Of a stretch of 64,000 nucleotides of DNA, positions 34,037 through 47,567 are shown piece by piece. The stretch is from Todiramphus chloris collaris. Its lineage: Eukaryota > Chordata > Aves > Coraciiformes > Alcedinidae. The notes beneath the pieces are model-generated. The model did no database searches, was not told the DNA's origin, and saw only the letters and a list, made by a program, of their open reading frames with translations. The first letter of the stretch is position 1. Every line of letters begins with the position of its first letter. The stretch lies in contig JANVCC010000021.1 of NCBI GenBank assembly GCA_025345505.1, positions 25,395,420 to 25,459,419 of the forward strand, read 5' to 3'. The position numbers and the translations under genes were made by a program.

Positions 34037-37000
34037 GTTGTTGTCATCAAAAAAATTAATTATATTAAAAAAAAAAAAATAGGCAAAACTTACTCTTAAT
34101 ATAATAAATTATAAAAAATAATAAAAATAAAAGAAAGTAGAGATTCTACCTACATTTGTATTTTAAGAATACTGACAGCTGTACATTTTTGTGGCCCATA
34201 TAACAAATTGAAGAATATGTAAGTTTTCGTTTCTTCTTAATTTAAATTGTTTGTTTAGAATACTGTTAGAATACTCCTTGGAATGCCTGGCTTTCTGATA
34301 CAGATGAAACCAGCCTAATTAAAACTGTAGATTTGTAAATAGCCATCTGCATACATTAGAATCTGTATGCTACACTCAGTTTTAAACATTAATTTTGTGA
34401 AGGCTTTATTCCAGCTTCCTTGTACTAACAGGGTCAAATTCTGCTTAAGATGTACATCTGGCCTCTGTTGCTGAAACAGGACATACTGTATTTTACAAAG
34501 AGCACGAAAGATCAGCCAAGTAATCTTTTATGTATTTTACAAATGCATTTACACAGCGTGCAGCTGCTGTGGTATTCTTCCAAGGTGTTCCCCTTATTTG
34601 TGCCTCTGCTTCTCCCAGTGTTGCAAGCTGAAATTTTTCCATTGTTAATTCCAGATTATTTCATTATTAAATACGAGTTATTAAGTAAGAGATCAGGAAT
34701 GTCTGCAAGTAACATCAGCAGTTCAGGATGCAGGAAACAAAGGCAAAAAAATATTAAAAATAATAGTTTTCTACTCATTTTAATGCTCTTGAATATGTTC
34801 TAATACTCTTATTTGTCAAAAGAAAAACATCAAACTCAAATATATGCTATTTGACACAGTTTATCTTCCTGGTATATTACAATAATAATATAGCATGAAG
34901 CTATATCAGTGCTAAAGACAACTATACAAACAACATATTTGAGAAATGTTTTTGTAGACATATAGTAAAAAGAGTCATCTGTAACTCAGGCTAAGGTCAT
35001 ACTAGCAACAAAACCAACAATAATGTTATAAACAAATTTAATCAAACTGAAAATCTATTGCTAAAGTATTTTTTCTTTAGTTTGTAAAAAATTTAATCAA
35101 TATTAATATATGATGTTGAGTAATTAAATTTACATACATGTAATATATAATTAATACATAGTTTGTTAATATATGTATTAATCTGTTATTTTGTGTGATT
35201 CTGTGATTCTGTAATATGTAATATTAATAACTGTAAATATATTTACAATACTAAATATGATATTCAACAATATAACTGTAAACAATAATCATATTTTATG
35301 GAGATTTTTCCTTTCCTCAAAATTCACACCATTATCCTTGAACACAGCAATACTTCATTAATTTCTACCAGCTTAAATCCTGGCCTGCAGATGGAAGCTT
35401 GGTTTGTGTACAGCAGAATCTATTGAACTTCATAAAATATATAGAATAAATACCTGTATATTTTTAATTAAGACACATGCTGTATACTGTATACATTATC
35501 ATGTACACATATGCGGACATGATACAAAAAAAAATATGAAGGAGAAAAAATAGGAATACATTGTTGCAATGCCAAGGTTAAGGACAAAGAAGAAAAGAAA
35601 CAAAACGCCACCATGAAAGAAAGAGGTCAACAGGATTTAAAGCTATATGGCTAAACAGATCCTGTGGTAAAAAAAACAGCTTCTGTACAAAGACATGCTA
35701 AATTAACAAATGCAGTATAAAGAGCTGGCAACTGGTAATTACATAAACTCAACACTGCAGGACAAATTCTTTAATGTTTTTACATCATATTACAATCATG
35801 TGAATCATGAAGTCATCTTAGTTGTTTGGGGTTTTTTGCTGTCCAAAGTGACTTGCAAATGCTTCAGGCAGGAGGATGTTATTTTTAACAATAAAAATTC
35901 TGAACCTGCTATATCAATACTCTCATATATTTTAATAAGCCCAATTTGCTTGAGGTTTTTTCTGCCCCATCAGTAGTTCTGAATTTTCACATTGCTGTTC
36001 AGCAAGTATTTTCTGCTCCAATGAAGCAGATACAAATATTAGTATAAAAAAGGAGCAGCTCTTCCTTATGTCAGATGTTATTTCCTATGCTTGTTGTGAC
36101 TATAACCCAATCTTTAGATTTCCAGTCAAGTGAACAAAGTGTATATGTGCATTTGTTAAACTAGATAATAATAGACTGGCTCACAGGAGTGGTGCAAAAC
36201 CATGTGAAGAGTCCCTTTTCCATATTCTGGGACACAGTGCTCATCTCTTTTCCATGGTGACTATGTCAGTATTTAACTGGGGAGAGGGAGCTGAGGTTTA
36301 AGTAAAGGGCAAAACATTCATTTACACCTAGCTAAGGTTAGTACAGTATGCAGAGCAATGCAATATAAGTGGTTTCAGACAATTCAGAGAATTTGAGATC
36401 ATTCAGTCAACCACATCAGTCCCTATATGAGGGCTAGACCTGAGTACAAAACAGATTTTCTTTAGTTTTCCAAACAAATCAACAAAAAAAATCAAATTAC
36501 TGTATTTTACCATACTGAAGCATTTATATGAAGTTCTTCATTCTATCACCAGAATTTCATAGCTATTTCATAGCTATTACACTATTAAGAAGCTGTGTGA
36601 GAGAGTGACTTAGAAATCAATGGAAATACAGACCAGGAGGTTTGGGAAACTCTGAGTACTTTGGGCAAAACTCCTAATGGTACAAGGAGAGAAAAAGGGT
36701 TGTAGTGAATTTTATCTGTGTTTATTTCACCAGGAGAGAACAGTCTGAGGTATATGCTTAAGCAGGGCAAACAGAATGGCACAGGAACAAGTTCTTACTT
36801 TCCATACAAAAAACAAAAGTATCATTATTACTTTACTGTAATTGCATTGGTCTGACTGAACACAGTTCATGTCCACAATATTGGTAACAATCCCAAACAT
36901 GAATACCCATGCTCCTATACAGTTGCATGGAAGTTCAATGCAGATCTTTTGAGCTTGGAAGTGATACTGAATCTTGAGTCTATTACAGTCTATCAGGACT

Positions 37001-38557
37001 TTCTGTCTGCTAAGAGATCAGGAACAGATCTGTGCTGTCAGTGAGTTTCACTGCACCTCATGAAACCACACTTTGTCCGAATTTCTGGTGTGCAAATTCT
37101 AAAAAGAGAGTTATATCAGAGACAAAAATTGAGCTGTAACAAATTATCAATCATTCATATGTAAATCACAGACAGTATATACATGTTAAACCCCACAAAA
37201 GCCATGAAAACCCTCAAAAGCCATAAAAATCTTATTTTTTTAAACAATTTAATTCTTTGAACTTTGAGCTATTTAATACCTATTCTTGTAACAAAAGCTC
37301 TTGTACTACCTGTTTCAGAAGGTATCAGGGAGGTGAACAAGAGCTGCTTCCCAAAGAAGAGGGGTTTTAGCATATAAGGATAAAATGGAGCTCAAAACAG
37401 GCATAAGCACAATAAAAAAACCAGGTAGTGTTCACTCATCTTTTTTTCTTGCTTGTTTCAAACTGTTCTGAGAGATTTAATTTCAGAACAGGAAAAGATT
37501 CACTTTGGACTAAATGAATCCCTTTTGGCATTTGAATTCAGCAGCTTAAGCACTTCCTATAATTAAGTCTAAAGAAATACTTATTTTAGGCTTAAATAAA
37601 TCCCCTTGGAGTTGTCAATGAATGCTAACTTCTCTGGGCTCCAGAGAGATGTAGGGGTTCGGGGATTTCTCTTAAGTGCCTCATTACCCATTACCTTGCA
37701 AAACACATTTATTTTCAATACCTGTAATATGATACTGAGTTTTAAGAGAGTGAAAAAAAAACAGTTGAGAATCCATCAGGAATGTCCCCTTATGAAATTT
37801 AATATGAAATTGACTTCAATTCCAGGGTGGGTTTTTTGTTTTTTTTTTTTTTAAATTTGTTTTTTTTTGTTTCCTGACAGTATGTAAGCTAACATGAAAC
37901 CCCATACAAGAAGCTTTTCTATTTCTGCTTTTTAGGTACTTCTTCCCCACCCCCACCTTTGAAAACAATGTACAAAAAGGGACTCCTCTGCTGCATGCAA
38001 GAGGTGTCTAATTACTAGCTGGAAACTCCATTCATCATCCAGGTGTTAGAAAACACAGTCCTGTAAGAGCAGTCCACTGCACTTCAGTGAACTTGCCCTG
38101 CAGGGGATTGGATTGTTCAAGGCCAAGCCTAGGGAAACCTGTTCACAACCATATGGAGGAGGTCTCTAGTTTTGTTTGTAACAGTCCTCTCTTAAATCCT
38201 GTTCTTCCTCCACTATCCCCCAAGAGATTTAAGACAAATAATATTTGCAGGAATAAGCAGATGCCTTCAGCCACCTGTCCAGAAATTCTTTTTGGCACAG
38301 AAGGTCATTGCTGGATCTCCTGTGCAAAAGTAAAGTATGTGTTCATAAGCAACTATCAAGCATTAATGTAGAAAAGGAATAGAAGGAAAAAAAAAAAAAA
38401 CCTGAAAAAAAATTACATAATGGGAAGTTTAAAAGAAAGTTTAAAACTTGAACAAATTAAAAAGAAGAGCTGCTTGAGGCACCACTACAATTAATCTTTC
38501 ATTTAGATTGTCACTCCTAAAGATCGTCTAATTTTTCTTTTCTCCTTTTCTCTTTTC

Positions 38558-38613
<56 letters not shown>

Positions 38614-41600
38614 GTACTTGAAAGTGATGGGATAAACAGACACACCATCTTGTGCACTTAAATAGTTGAAGCATCTGTGCATAATAGTCATATAAGTCCT
38701 TATGTTAGTCCTCCTGACATTTCAATTGAATTTTATAGCAGTTCCTAAAGCACTGACAAATAGAATTCTTTCACTCAATTGGCCAGAGCTTTGACCTTTC
38801 TAAAGTTTTATTTTAGTCAGTTTTAAACAGCCCAGTACTTAAATTCCACAATGTATATGCCAAGAGACCTATCCCTGTTGGTTCAAAATGCATTGAGTGT
38901 AGCTACATTCAAATTTTAGGTCAGATTAGGAATGTACTTTTGAAACTAAAGCTCCTGATTATTGTGAAGTCACTCTCCTCAGAATGCAGTCCGAAGGAGT
39001 GCTAAATGGATTTGATTTAGCTGAAAGTAAGATGGAAGAAGTGCTTAAGGAATAAACATTTTTTTCCAGCTGTTAATGAATGTTCAGCCCATGGGACCAC
39101 CCTGGAGTTTGTGAAATGTCCTGAAATGTAAAAAGTGTTGACATACCACGTTCTCAGTACCAGGTGGTTCCCTCTATAGATACACTGTGCCACATTATTT
39201 ATTAATGCTGGCATAGTGGTGAGCATCTATCTGTTCTAGCCAGTCTTCTAGACCATTGCCTGTCTCTGAATTGACAGATATTTTTCCGTATCAATTGCTT
39301 ATGAGCAGTTCAGTTAGTAAGAAAAGGAACACAAAGGAACGTCCCCTTCTGCAAATGAATGTTGTGAAAAATGTTCATAATTTCAAAAAGAACTGGTAGA
39401 AAATCAGTGGAGTTCTGTATGTCAAAGTAAGTTCAAAACTCATGCTTATGATGTGAGATACATTTGCTTCATGTAATGTCAGCATCCTACAGAAGCAGAT
39501 TCTGTAGGAATAACAGAAAGCATTTCATGTGATTGCTTTGAAATGCTGACCTTTGGATGAGATGTATTGGCTGATATATGACTGAATATATTTTATGTGC
39601 ACATACATTTTCATACATATAAAAATATATTTTACATTGTACACATAATATAAAGATACATGAATGGTATACTAATATATATTGGCCAAGGTGAATAATA
39701 AACATGTTTCTCACCAGTAAAGCTGGAGAACAGCCTGTTGTTTACCCTGAGTAATACATGCATAAAAAGACATGAAGTCTTTTGCTTGTTCTGCAGCCTG
39801 GACTAATGATAAGCAACTCTAATCAACAAACTGGGTAGCCATTTTTGCCTGGTTCTGTTTCTAAGTGAGCATGACTCCTAGCAAAGATTAGATGTGTCTG
39901 TCTGGATGGCAGTAACATGAAATATATTCATTGTGGCATCATGCCACATTAATGTAGATCAGTGGTATCCATAACAAATTTCCACTGCCCTGCTATTTCA
40001 AACCCAGCTTCGAGGAGCAGGAGCCCATCTTCATCCACCCATAGAAAAATTCCCTAAATTCTCATTTCCTGACAGGGCTCTAAGTACTCTCAGAAGCAGT
40101 GTCTTGTTGAGGTCTCCACTCTGGTGCATAAGAGCCCAAAGATGAATAAGCACAGAAATACTAATATAGCAAAGGTGTGTTCTTCTGATACAATTTTTTG
40201 CATCAATTGGAAGTTACTCTGATCTAAACAATAGCTTTTAATTATATTCAGACTGTCTTGTAAGGAAAAAAAGAACTGGTCCTGCTTTTTAGAGTCCGTG
40301 TTTGCTAAGATGAAATATTTTCAGTGCTGTGTTTGGAAGCACAGTAAGCATTGTTTGGGTGTCAAATTTATAAAAACTGTAAAATCCTTTTCTTCACATT
40401 TTTCCATCCACCCTATCTTTAAAGTATCTCATTTACCTCAGAAGCATCCACTGTTTTATTGCCATCTCTATCTAACAGTGTTGGCACCCTGTTCCAGGCT
40501 TTCTTCTTGTCAATTAATCTTTTTAAGTACAAACCTTCTTTTTTATGAGAATTTGATATTTACATTAAAATTTTCCTAAATTCAATCATATTTTTCCTAA
40601 CTTTTTACAGATATTATTTATTTTTCTGAATGCAGAAGATTTTCAGAAATCCAAAGAAAAGTAATATCTTATATTCTTCTTACAAGCAAAATTGGTTAAC
40701 AAATTCACATTTTTCTTTTTATTTTCCCCATTACTGCACACTACATTTCAATTTGGTGACATTACTCCTCTTTTCTTTTCAACGACTTTCCCAAGCCTTT
40801 ACTTCCTCTGTGATGAGATGCCTTTCCAACTGCATTATCTCCAGACTTCCATGTTGACAGAGAATTATTCTTTCAGTTTCCTTGAAAGGACAATGTCCCT
40901 TTGAATCATCTGCTGAGAAGATAAGCTGTTATAACTTTTATTCCTTTTTCTTCCTCTTTCCTCCCTAAAGGAATAAAATGTCTGTACCTCAATCAAAAAC
41001 TGAATGAGTAGCTACTTCTCCCGGATTTTTATCCACATTCTTTACATTCTACCCATTCTAAAAGAGGAAGCTGACTGGGACTTGCTGCGTCAAATAGCAT
41101 GAAAAATTCATGCCTGAAACATCAAATGATCTTCTGCAGAACATTTCTTATATAGTTTCTCTCTTATCCTACATTTTACCAAGAGAAAGAGGCCCTGAGT
41201 ACACCATAAATAAAAATTTGTGAAATCTGATGTTTATGCAAAATAACAAAAAGAATGATGGGTTACATTTTTTTTAGAGGACTTAACAGAATACATATAG
41301 AAAACCACCAGGATAAACATGAGGGAATCTAAGATATTTTTCCATAAGGTATATTCAGGCAGGAAGATTTTAAAAGCACATGTAGAAATCTGTAAGCATA
41401 ACAGTTTGACTCAAAATAGTCTTTCCAGTGTATTATTTGAGTGATGTAGCAATCCTATATGAACATTACAATGATAGGAAACTGCTTGTTCTAGTTGCTA
41501 ACACAGGTAAACCTGTTTAGTCACTTCTTTGAGCTATTTATACTTCTAGATTCAATGTTATCATGTAGCTCTGAGATCCATTATTTTATGTTTTATATTA

Positions 41601-41894
41601 ACACATCACCGGATGATCATTACCTCATGTCACTAGATTCTAGTGAGAAAGAATCATAAGAAAATAGCATTTCTATTACTTCAGAAATTATCATCTCTGC
41701 CTAATTTTGCTTTGGCACAATGATGTATATTTATTTCTGACAATGTTCCAGTGATGTAGACCACAAAATATATATTTCATATATTATATTCTGTATTTCT
41801 TTTACATTTGCAAAATTTTCTTCATATGTTATATGCTCAATTTTCTAAAAAGAGCCCCAACTAAAAAATAGTAACTTCTTATGTTCTTATCTGA
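34037..41894. other. AT-rich non-coding DNA, no gene seen
   Basis: No gene or clear TE. It contains a poly(A) run near 34067-34079, an isolated CR1-like terminal 8-mer pair near 35195-35212, A14-type runs near 37850 and 38386, and the (TTTTC)n/poly(T) tract at 38531-38612. All frames are short. Confidence 0.5.
38531..38612. repeat. (TTTTC)n microsatellite joined to a T35 run
   Basis: TTTTC pentamers (somewhat irregular at first) from about 38531 to 38577, then 35 T residues (38578-38612), ending TTGGTACTTG. On the reverse strand this is poly(A) followed by (GAAAA)n. Such tracts often grow out of a poly(A) tail, but no retrocopy with AATAAA is visible on the 38613 side. Confidence 0.9.
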
Positions 41895-42470
41895 CATAGT
41901 TATGGAAAAAAGATTATTCTTTTCCTCTGCAAAATTCCTTCACATATTTGATGGGTGTTATCATGACCTTCATACATCTTATGTCCTTTAAGGTAAACAA
42001 CACCATTTCTTTCATTCATTTCTCACACATTGTATTTTCCATACTTGTGGATGTTTTTGTTGCTCTCATTAAGACTCACATTATTTAGGCCATGTATTAG
42101 GGCTCTGTGGTACCCAGACTTGAATTCCAGCTGATACTTTAATGTTGCTCAGTGGAGCGCATGGATTATTTATATGTCTTGCAGTCTTTATTCCTATTTA
42201 AAATCTGAATTTGATTGTCTTTTTTTTGTAACAATATGGCATAGTGGAGTTCTGTTTCTCTCAGAGCCTTTTCTTAAGAACTTCTGTTAAATAGTTTTTC
42301 TCACCTTGTATTTCTTCAGTTAATTATTCTTACTTTATGATGGTCCTTGTTAAATATCCCTCTCATTTCCTTCTCAGCCAATTTCACTAAAAAGCCAAGA
42401 TAATTTTGAACTCCAGTCTTACTCTTCTGTTTGACAACCACAGATAATCATGTGTTAGTCCCTTTAGGAT
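41895..42470 (-). mobile_element. Ancient CR1 copy of reptile/amniote type, reverse strand
   Basis: The forward strand follows, with many substitutions, the reverse complement of the ORF2 C-terminal half seen in CR1 families of turtles and crocodilians. Landmarks in order: TTTGATGGGTGTTATCATGA (about 41948), TTTTTGTTGCTCTC (42053), CTGTGGTACCCAGACTTGAA then CCAGCTGA (42106-42135), GCTCAGTGGAGCGCATGG (42147), TGTCTTGCAGTC (42175), TTTTTTTGTAACA (42221), and TCAGCCAATTTCAC with GATAATTTTGAACTCCAGTC (42375-42419). No coding frame survives. It is far more diverged than the 12-17 kb and 33-kb copies, suggesting insertion before the radiation of modern birds. Identification is from memory of the family, and the edges are approximate. 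Confidence 0.68.
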
Positions 42471-43637
42471 TTTAAAGAACTCTGTTGTATATCACTCATA
42501 CTTGTATCTTGCTGAAGATTCCTTGTCTGTGTACAGTCTTCATATGGAAGCCATACATACTACTAATTAGCTGGTTGATCTTCAGTGCACTTCTTCTACT
42601 TCCACTGTTTGTTGGGATGATAAGAAGTCACAAGGTTAATATACATGGTGTTTTTAAACACTTTTTGTTGAATCAAAGATGTAGCTATATTTCTTTCCAG
42701 AGAATATTTTGTAAAGTAATTTCAACCATCAGAATCAAGCTGCAGAAGAAAGAACATATCAATATAGGACAAATATTTCAAACCAAAAATATTTCAGAAT
42801 TGTACACAATTTCATCATGGTCAGTTTTATGCAGTGCCTTCAGTTTGAAAAGCAGACAGATGCATTCTATTACTGAAACACCTTTTGCATACCTGTTCTC
42901 ATCTGGGTTCCTGTTTTATTGTGCGGATCATAAAACACCTTTTGTTCTGAAAGATGTTTACACACATTTTATAGATAGGATAGTGGAAAGTTATTCCAAT
43001 TGCTTATGCAATCATCAGGTCGAGCCTCACAGTATGAAAGTAGGTCTACTTGCCAATTCATACATTTCTACTTGTCTTCACCTTATTATGAGTTTCATGC
43101 AGAACTCACTGAAACCATCAGCTTCATTTTACAAATCTTTCTCTGAATTTCACTGCTTTGTGGTAAGGCTTCTGGTCTTCTGGTTGCTTGTTCTAGACAG
43201 TTTGTTCAACTCCAGAGGGACCCCATGGGCTTGACAAGTCTTCAGACTTCTTACGATGTGGAGCTATTTTAACAGCATGGACTTGCCCTTCACCATTAAA
43301 CATTACACTACACTGTGTCTGTTTAGTTATTCTACCCTTCATATTCTGTTTTTGGTATGTTAGCAGATATGAACTTTGACAAAATTCCAAATGACATGAA
43401 TTAATTTCAGACTACTTTAGGATATTTACTCTTTTAATTGCAAAGTAATACTGTCAATAAAACACTAAGCTAAATTAAAATATTAATTATTGTCTATTTT
43501 TTACTCTTTATTTAAGCAACAACATTAACATTAGATGTCAGTGTTGTTTTTTAGCATACAAAATTAACATAACACAAAAATTTTCATGAACTAAATTGAA
43601 AATTATGTTTATGAGCACCATTTATATATGTATGTGG

Positions 43638-43668
43638 TATATATATATATATGTGTGCGTGTGTGTAT
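43638..43668. repeat. (TA)n(TG)n compound microsatellite
   Basis: Alternating TA tract passing directly into TG/CG repeats (GTGTGCGTGTGTGTATG). It is purine-pyrimidine alternating throughout and likely polymorphic. Confidence 0.85.
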
Positions 43669-43755
43669 GCCAAGGGTACATAAATGAAGTCATGTTTTTT
43701 AACTATGAAAAAAAGACATCAAGGAAGCAATAGAATTAAACATTTTCTTCTTTTC

Positions 43756-43773
43756 TTTTTTTTTTTTTTTTTT
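43756..43773. repeat. poly(T) run
   Basis: Run of T following CTTCTTTTC; simple sequence. Confidence 0.75.
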
Positions 43774-46305
43774 CATTAGGTGCACAGACTAGGTTTTACA
43801 AGGTTCCTTCCTACAGGTTGCTGAATGACTTGGCATTCTTTGTTACAGTTATGAACCTATTACTGCAAAACCAGAGATAAACAGTGATGCCATTTTTTTT
43901 TCACTAGTAGGTGAAAACACTAGAAGTTAGTCCTCCAGGGGGAGAACTCTCCTCACATAGCTGTAGTCGTGTAAATCTAGTCATCAACACCGATGACAAT
44001 TGCCTTGTGCTCACTATACTGTCAGCAGGGGAAAATGAAATCTTCAGGAGCATGGTTTGTCTTATCTTCATGACTAAGACAGTTCAGGTCAATTGCTTGT
44101 TTCTCTCCACTGCATCAGCTCAGGCTGAAACATTTAAATCTTACAAGCTTAAACTAAGGAAGAAAAGTTACAAATTTTGAGGGGAACTAGAAATTTTGAA
44201 AATACTGATTGTTTCTTTAAGACAGTGTCAAATTAGTAGTCATGACAGAGTATTTGAGCAATCTTGATTCTGTAAGGTTTTCGAGCAAATACTTGACCAT
44301 ACGCATGTGAACAGACCAAGGAACCTCATTTGTAATTTAAATCTAATGGAATAATTTATCTAATCAAAGTTGGGATTAACTACTAGTTACAGGGGAGCCA
44401 GGGATTTTATCATCATATCTGTCTGTCAAATGTCATATGACATATGGACTCTACACTAAAACATGAATAGGCAATGTCACCTAAATTTATCTAATTTAAT
44501 TTAGTAGACTTGTGTCATCTCAGGTCTGAAAGAAACTGAAAAGAGAAGTACTGATGTATTTGTAACATATTTATGGCTTCAAAGGAGGTAGAATACAGTA
44601 AATTTTCAACTACAAATTTTCTAAGTGCTCGCCACAAGATTTACCAACATATCAATGCTTAGTTAAGACAAGCATTTTTAATAGCTGTAATAACTGACTA
44701 AACATCAAACTATCCTAATCCAAACTCTGAGCTTCTTAAAGTCTGTAAATTGCTACATCAGAAGTTAATTGAACTTACTTTCCTAATGTTACCTCTTTAT
44801 ACAATTAGCAAAAAATATTTTTAATTGTGATACAAAATACATTTTCTTTTTAAATAAGGAGTACTATTATTTTGTGACATGACCTTACAATCTATAGTGG
44901 AGACAAATTTATTAGAGAAATATAATAATCTTATCTCAAATAAAATGTATGCCATATTATTAATAGTAATCATTGTCAAAAAGACTTTTCTAATGTTAGA
45001 ATCTTCTAAAGGGAATTTACAAGACATATCAAAAAACGTATAAAGTTTCCAGGAATGTAATATTCTGTACTGCTATTATACAATGGCACCACTTTCAAAA
45101 CACTCTCATTCACCTATAGTGGTCACTATAAATTCATGTCAACTTGATCTTATTTGATAACACAGAATTGTAAAGAAATGTCATTATACACCTTGCGGTC
45201 ATAAAAAACACATATAGTACTTTAAAAGGTCTCTTGTGGAGCACAAGAAATAAAAAATCCTGAGTCTGTGGTGTGATGTGGCTGAAGAGAGAGAATCTGT
45301 TGTTTCCAGTGGTGGTAAATCAGCTGGCATTCCCTAAGGATTTTAGTCTACAGCCACAAATGTCGCCCTGCAAAAACAAGCTGATTTCCTTTCCATCCCA
45401 CATGTTATTCACCCTGATGTCAGAGCAATGAGGAGATTATTGACCAGGAAAATACTAAAAGTAAATGCTATTAAGAGCTTCTTTTCTTACAGTTAAATTG
45501 ATTTCATAGTTAAAATAAACCTGAGCTTCCGCTGGAAAACACACACAACTAATTCATGCTTATCAATTCATCTGCTTAGAGCTAGCCATTTTGTCCTCAG
45601 TTCAGTACTCCAGCAAGTGAAACTATTCTCCTTTTACAGAGATGTTCCTCAAAATATTTTTTCTCCATTGTGGGTTTTTTTCTTGAGAAAAAGATTTTTA
45701 AGTTTATAATCATTTCACCTTTATCACAACAGTGTAGTAAAGGGTTTTTTCCTTATTGAATTGTTGTGTTGGGAGCACATTTCTGAAAACTTCAATTAGG
45801 ATGGGATAGCAATGACAATTTTCTTGCAAGTTTCAAAGAAGCTTAAAAATTAGAATGCAAAGGAGTGGCACAGCAGAAAGTTAAAATATACCTAAGCATT
45901 CTATAACCTACAGACCTTTTTCTTCTACCTTCTGTTATTAGAAATTTCAAGAAGGACAGCATGGAATACATTAATTAAATTTTGCAATTAGAAAGTCACA
46001 GAATATGTCAGAAGAGACACTGAGGTTCAAAATACAGATAATATTTTTTCATTATACTTGTTTCACAGATGATTCTTAACTTTAGAACTATTGCTGCCAC
46101 ATTTTTAGTGCCTTTCATCTATTCTTTTATCTATTTCATATAAATATATGAACCTGTGTATCATTCAGGGATATCCATGTTCAGGGTATAACCATAGATT
46201 TTCAGCATTGACAAGAATAAAGAGTTTTTACATATTTTTTATCAAAGAAAAATTTCCTTTCATGTTGTTCTCTGATGCTGAGGCAAATCTGATTGAATGG
46301 GGAAG

Positions 46306-46335
46306 AAAAAAAAAAAAAAAAGAAAAAAGAAAAAG
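46306..46335. repeat. A-rich tract
   Basis: Sixteen or so A residues then AGAAAAAAGAAAAAGG; simple sequence that produces lysine-rich spurious frames. Confidence 0.75.
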
Positions 46336-47522
46336 GCAAAAGAATTTTTTTTTATCATTGTGCAGCAAACACAGGGTACAACAGACAGTTTACAGAGTTC
46401 TCTTCCTCTTTGCTGAGTCCATCTGGTCCCTTTCTAGTTATCTGTTTAAAAACTTACAAGTTTATCTTTTTTTTCAAGTATAACATAAATTCAAATCCTT
46501 TGACTTCACTATTTTTCATAATCACAAAATCTAGTCTGTAACATTTAGTATTATCTATTATATTTTCATGCTGTTTAATAAGATTATTATTTCATATAGT
46601 ATATGGAAAATATATGATGAAATGTACTACATAAATGTATGGTTCTTATCTTACTGTTTAGGGCATGAGTCACAGTTTTATCTCTGCTTAAAATGGAAGC
46701 CAGAGTGAGTCCCATGTAAGTCCTGAAGTGAAATGTAGCCCATTTTTACTCTTTGAAAAGGAAAATCCTAGCACTACAATATCACTAAGCCTACCATCAG
46801 TGTTTCCATAAGTAATTACATTCACATCATTTTCTAATTTACTCTTTGAACTGTCTTTGCAGCATTTAAACCATTTAATAATCAATGTTCTTTCTCTTAT
46901 ATATCCTGATGTACGGTAGTAATTAAACTGAATATTGTAGCACCCGTGCACATTTTTTTATTTCACATCACAGTTTCCAGATGGCATGGAACAGGTGATA
47001 CAGCAACACAGAAAGTCTCACTTACAACAGGAAAATACTTCAGTATGCGTAGCATCATGTGCATCTAGATCCCTGCAAAAAGAAAGGGATCCCTGCAACT
47101 ATGTAAAGTATACAACAGCAAAAACTGCATTGCTGTCTAATATATAAAGAGCATCCCTTTCCTTCAAAGAAATGTAAAGGCAAAGAGAAAACTGCTTTTC
47201 TGCCCAGCCTGTGAGTTAAAAGTATCACAAGATCATGGACAAAAATTCAAAACACTATTGTCATCTCTTCTCTCTTTGCTGGAAAGACACAGATATGCAA
47301 CTCTTCTCTTATATACAGCTATTATAGACAGTTAGCTAAGATATTTCTTTTTCTTTTTATTCTTCAACAAAGAAAGTCCAGGCCTTATTTATTGCAAGAA
47401 CGATTACAGTACTGTCATCAGGCATGTTGGTACTCTCTAATGGAATGCAGTGACCCTCAAAACAGCTAAGATTAAATCTAGTAAGTCTCTAAAAATGACT
47501 TAAACTATCTTCTACTCATCTA

Positions 47523-47567
47523 TCTATATATACATACATATGTTATATATACATACATATGTTATAT
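47523..47567. repeat. Tandem duplication of a 19-base unit
   Basis: The unit TATATACATACATATGTTA occurs twice head to tail. Each unit contains the palindrome ACATATGT. A small local duplication in TA-rich sequence. Confidence 0.85.

Noticed and set aside
35190-35215. GTGATTCTGTGATTCTG, like CR1 terminal 8-mers
   Set aside because: No adjacent CR1 body; about 17 matching bases could be chance or an ultra-short insertion, not supportable alone.
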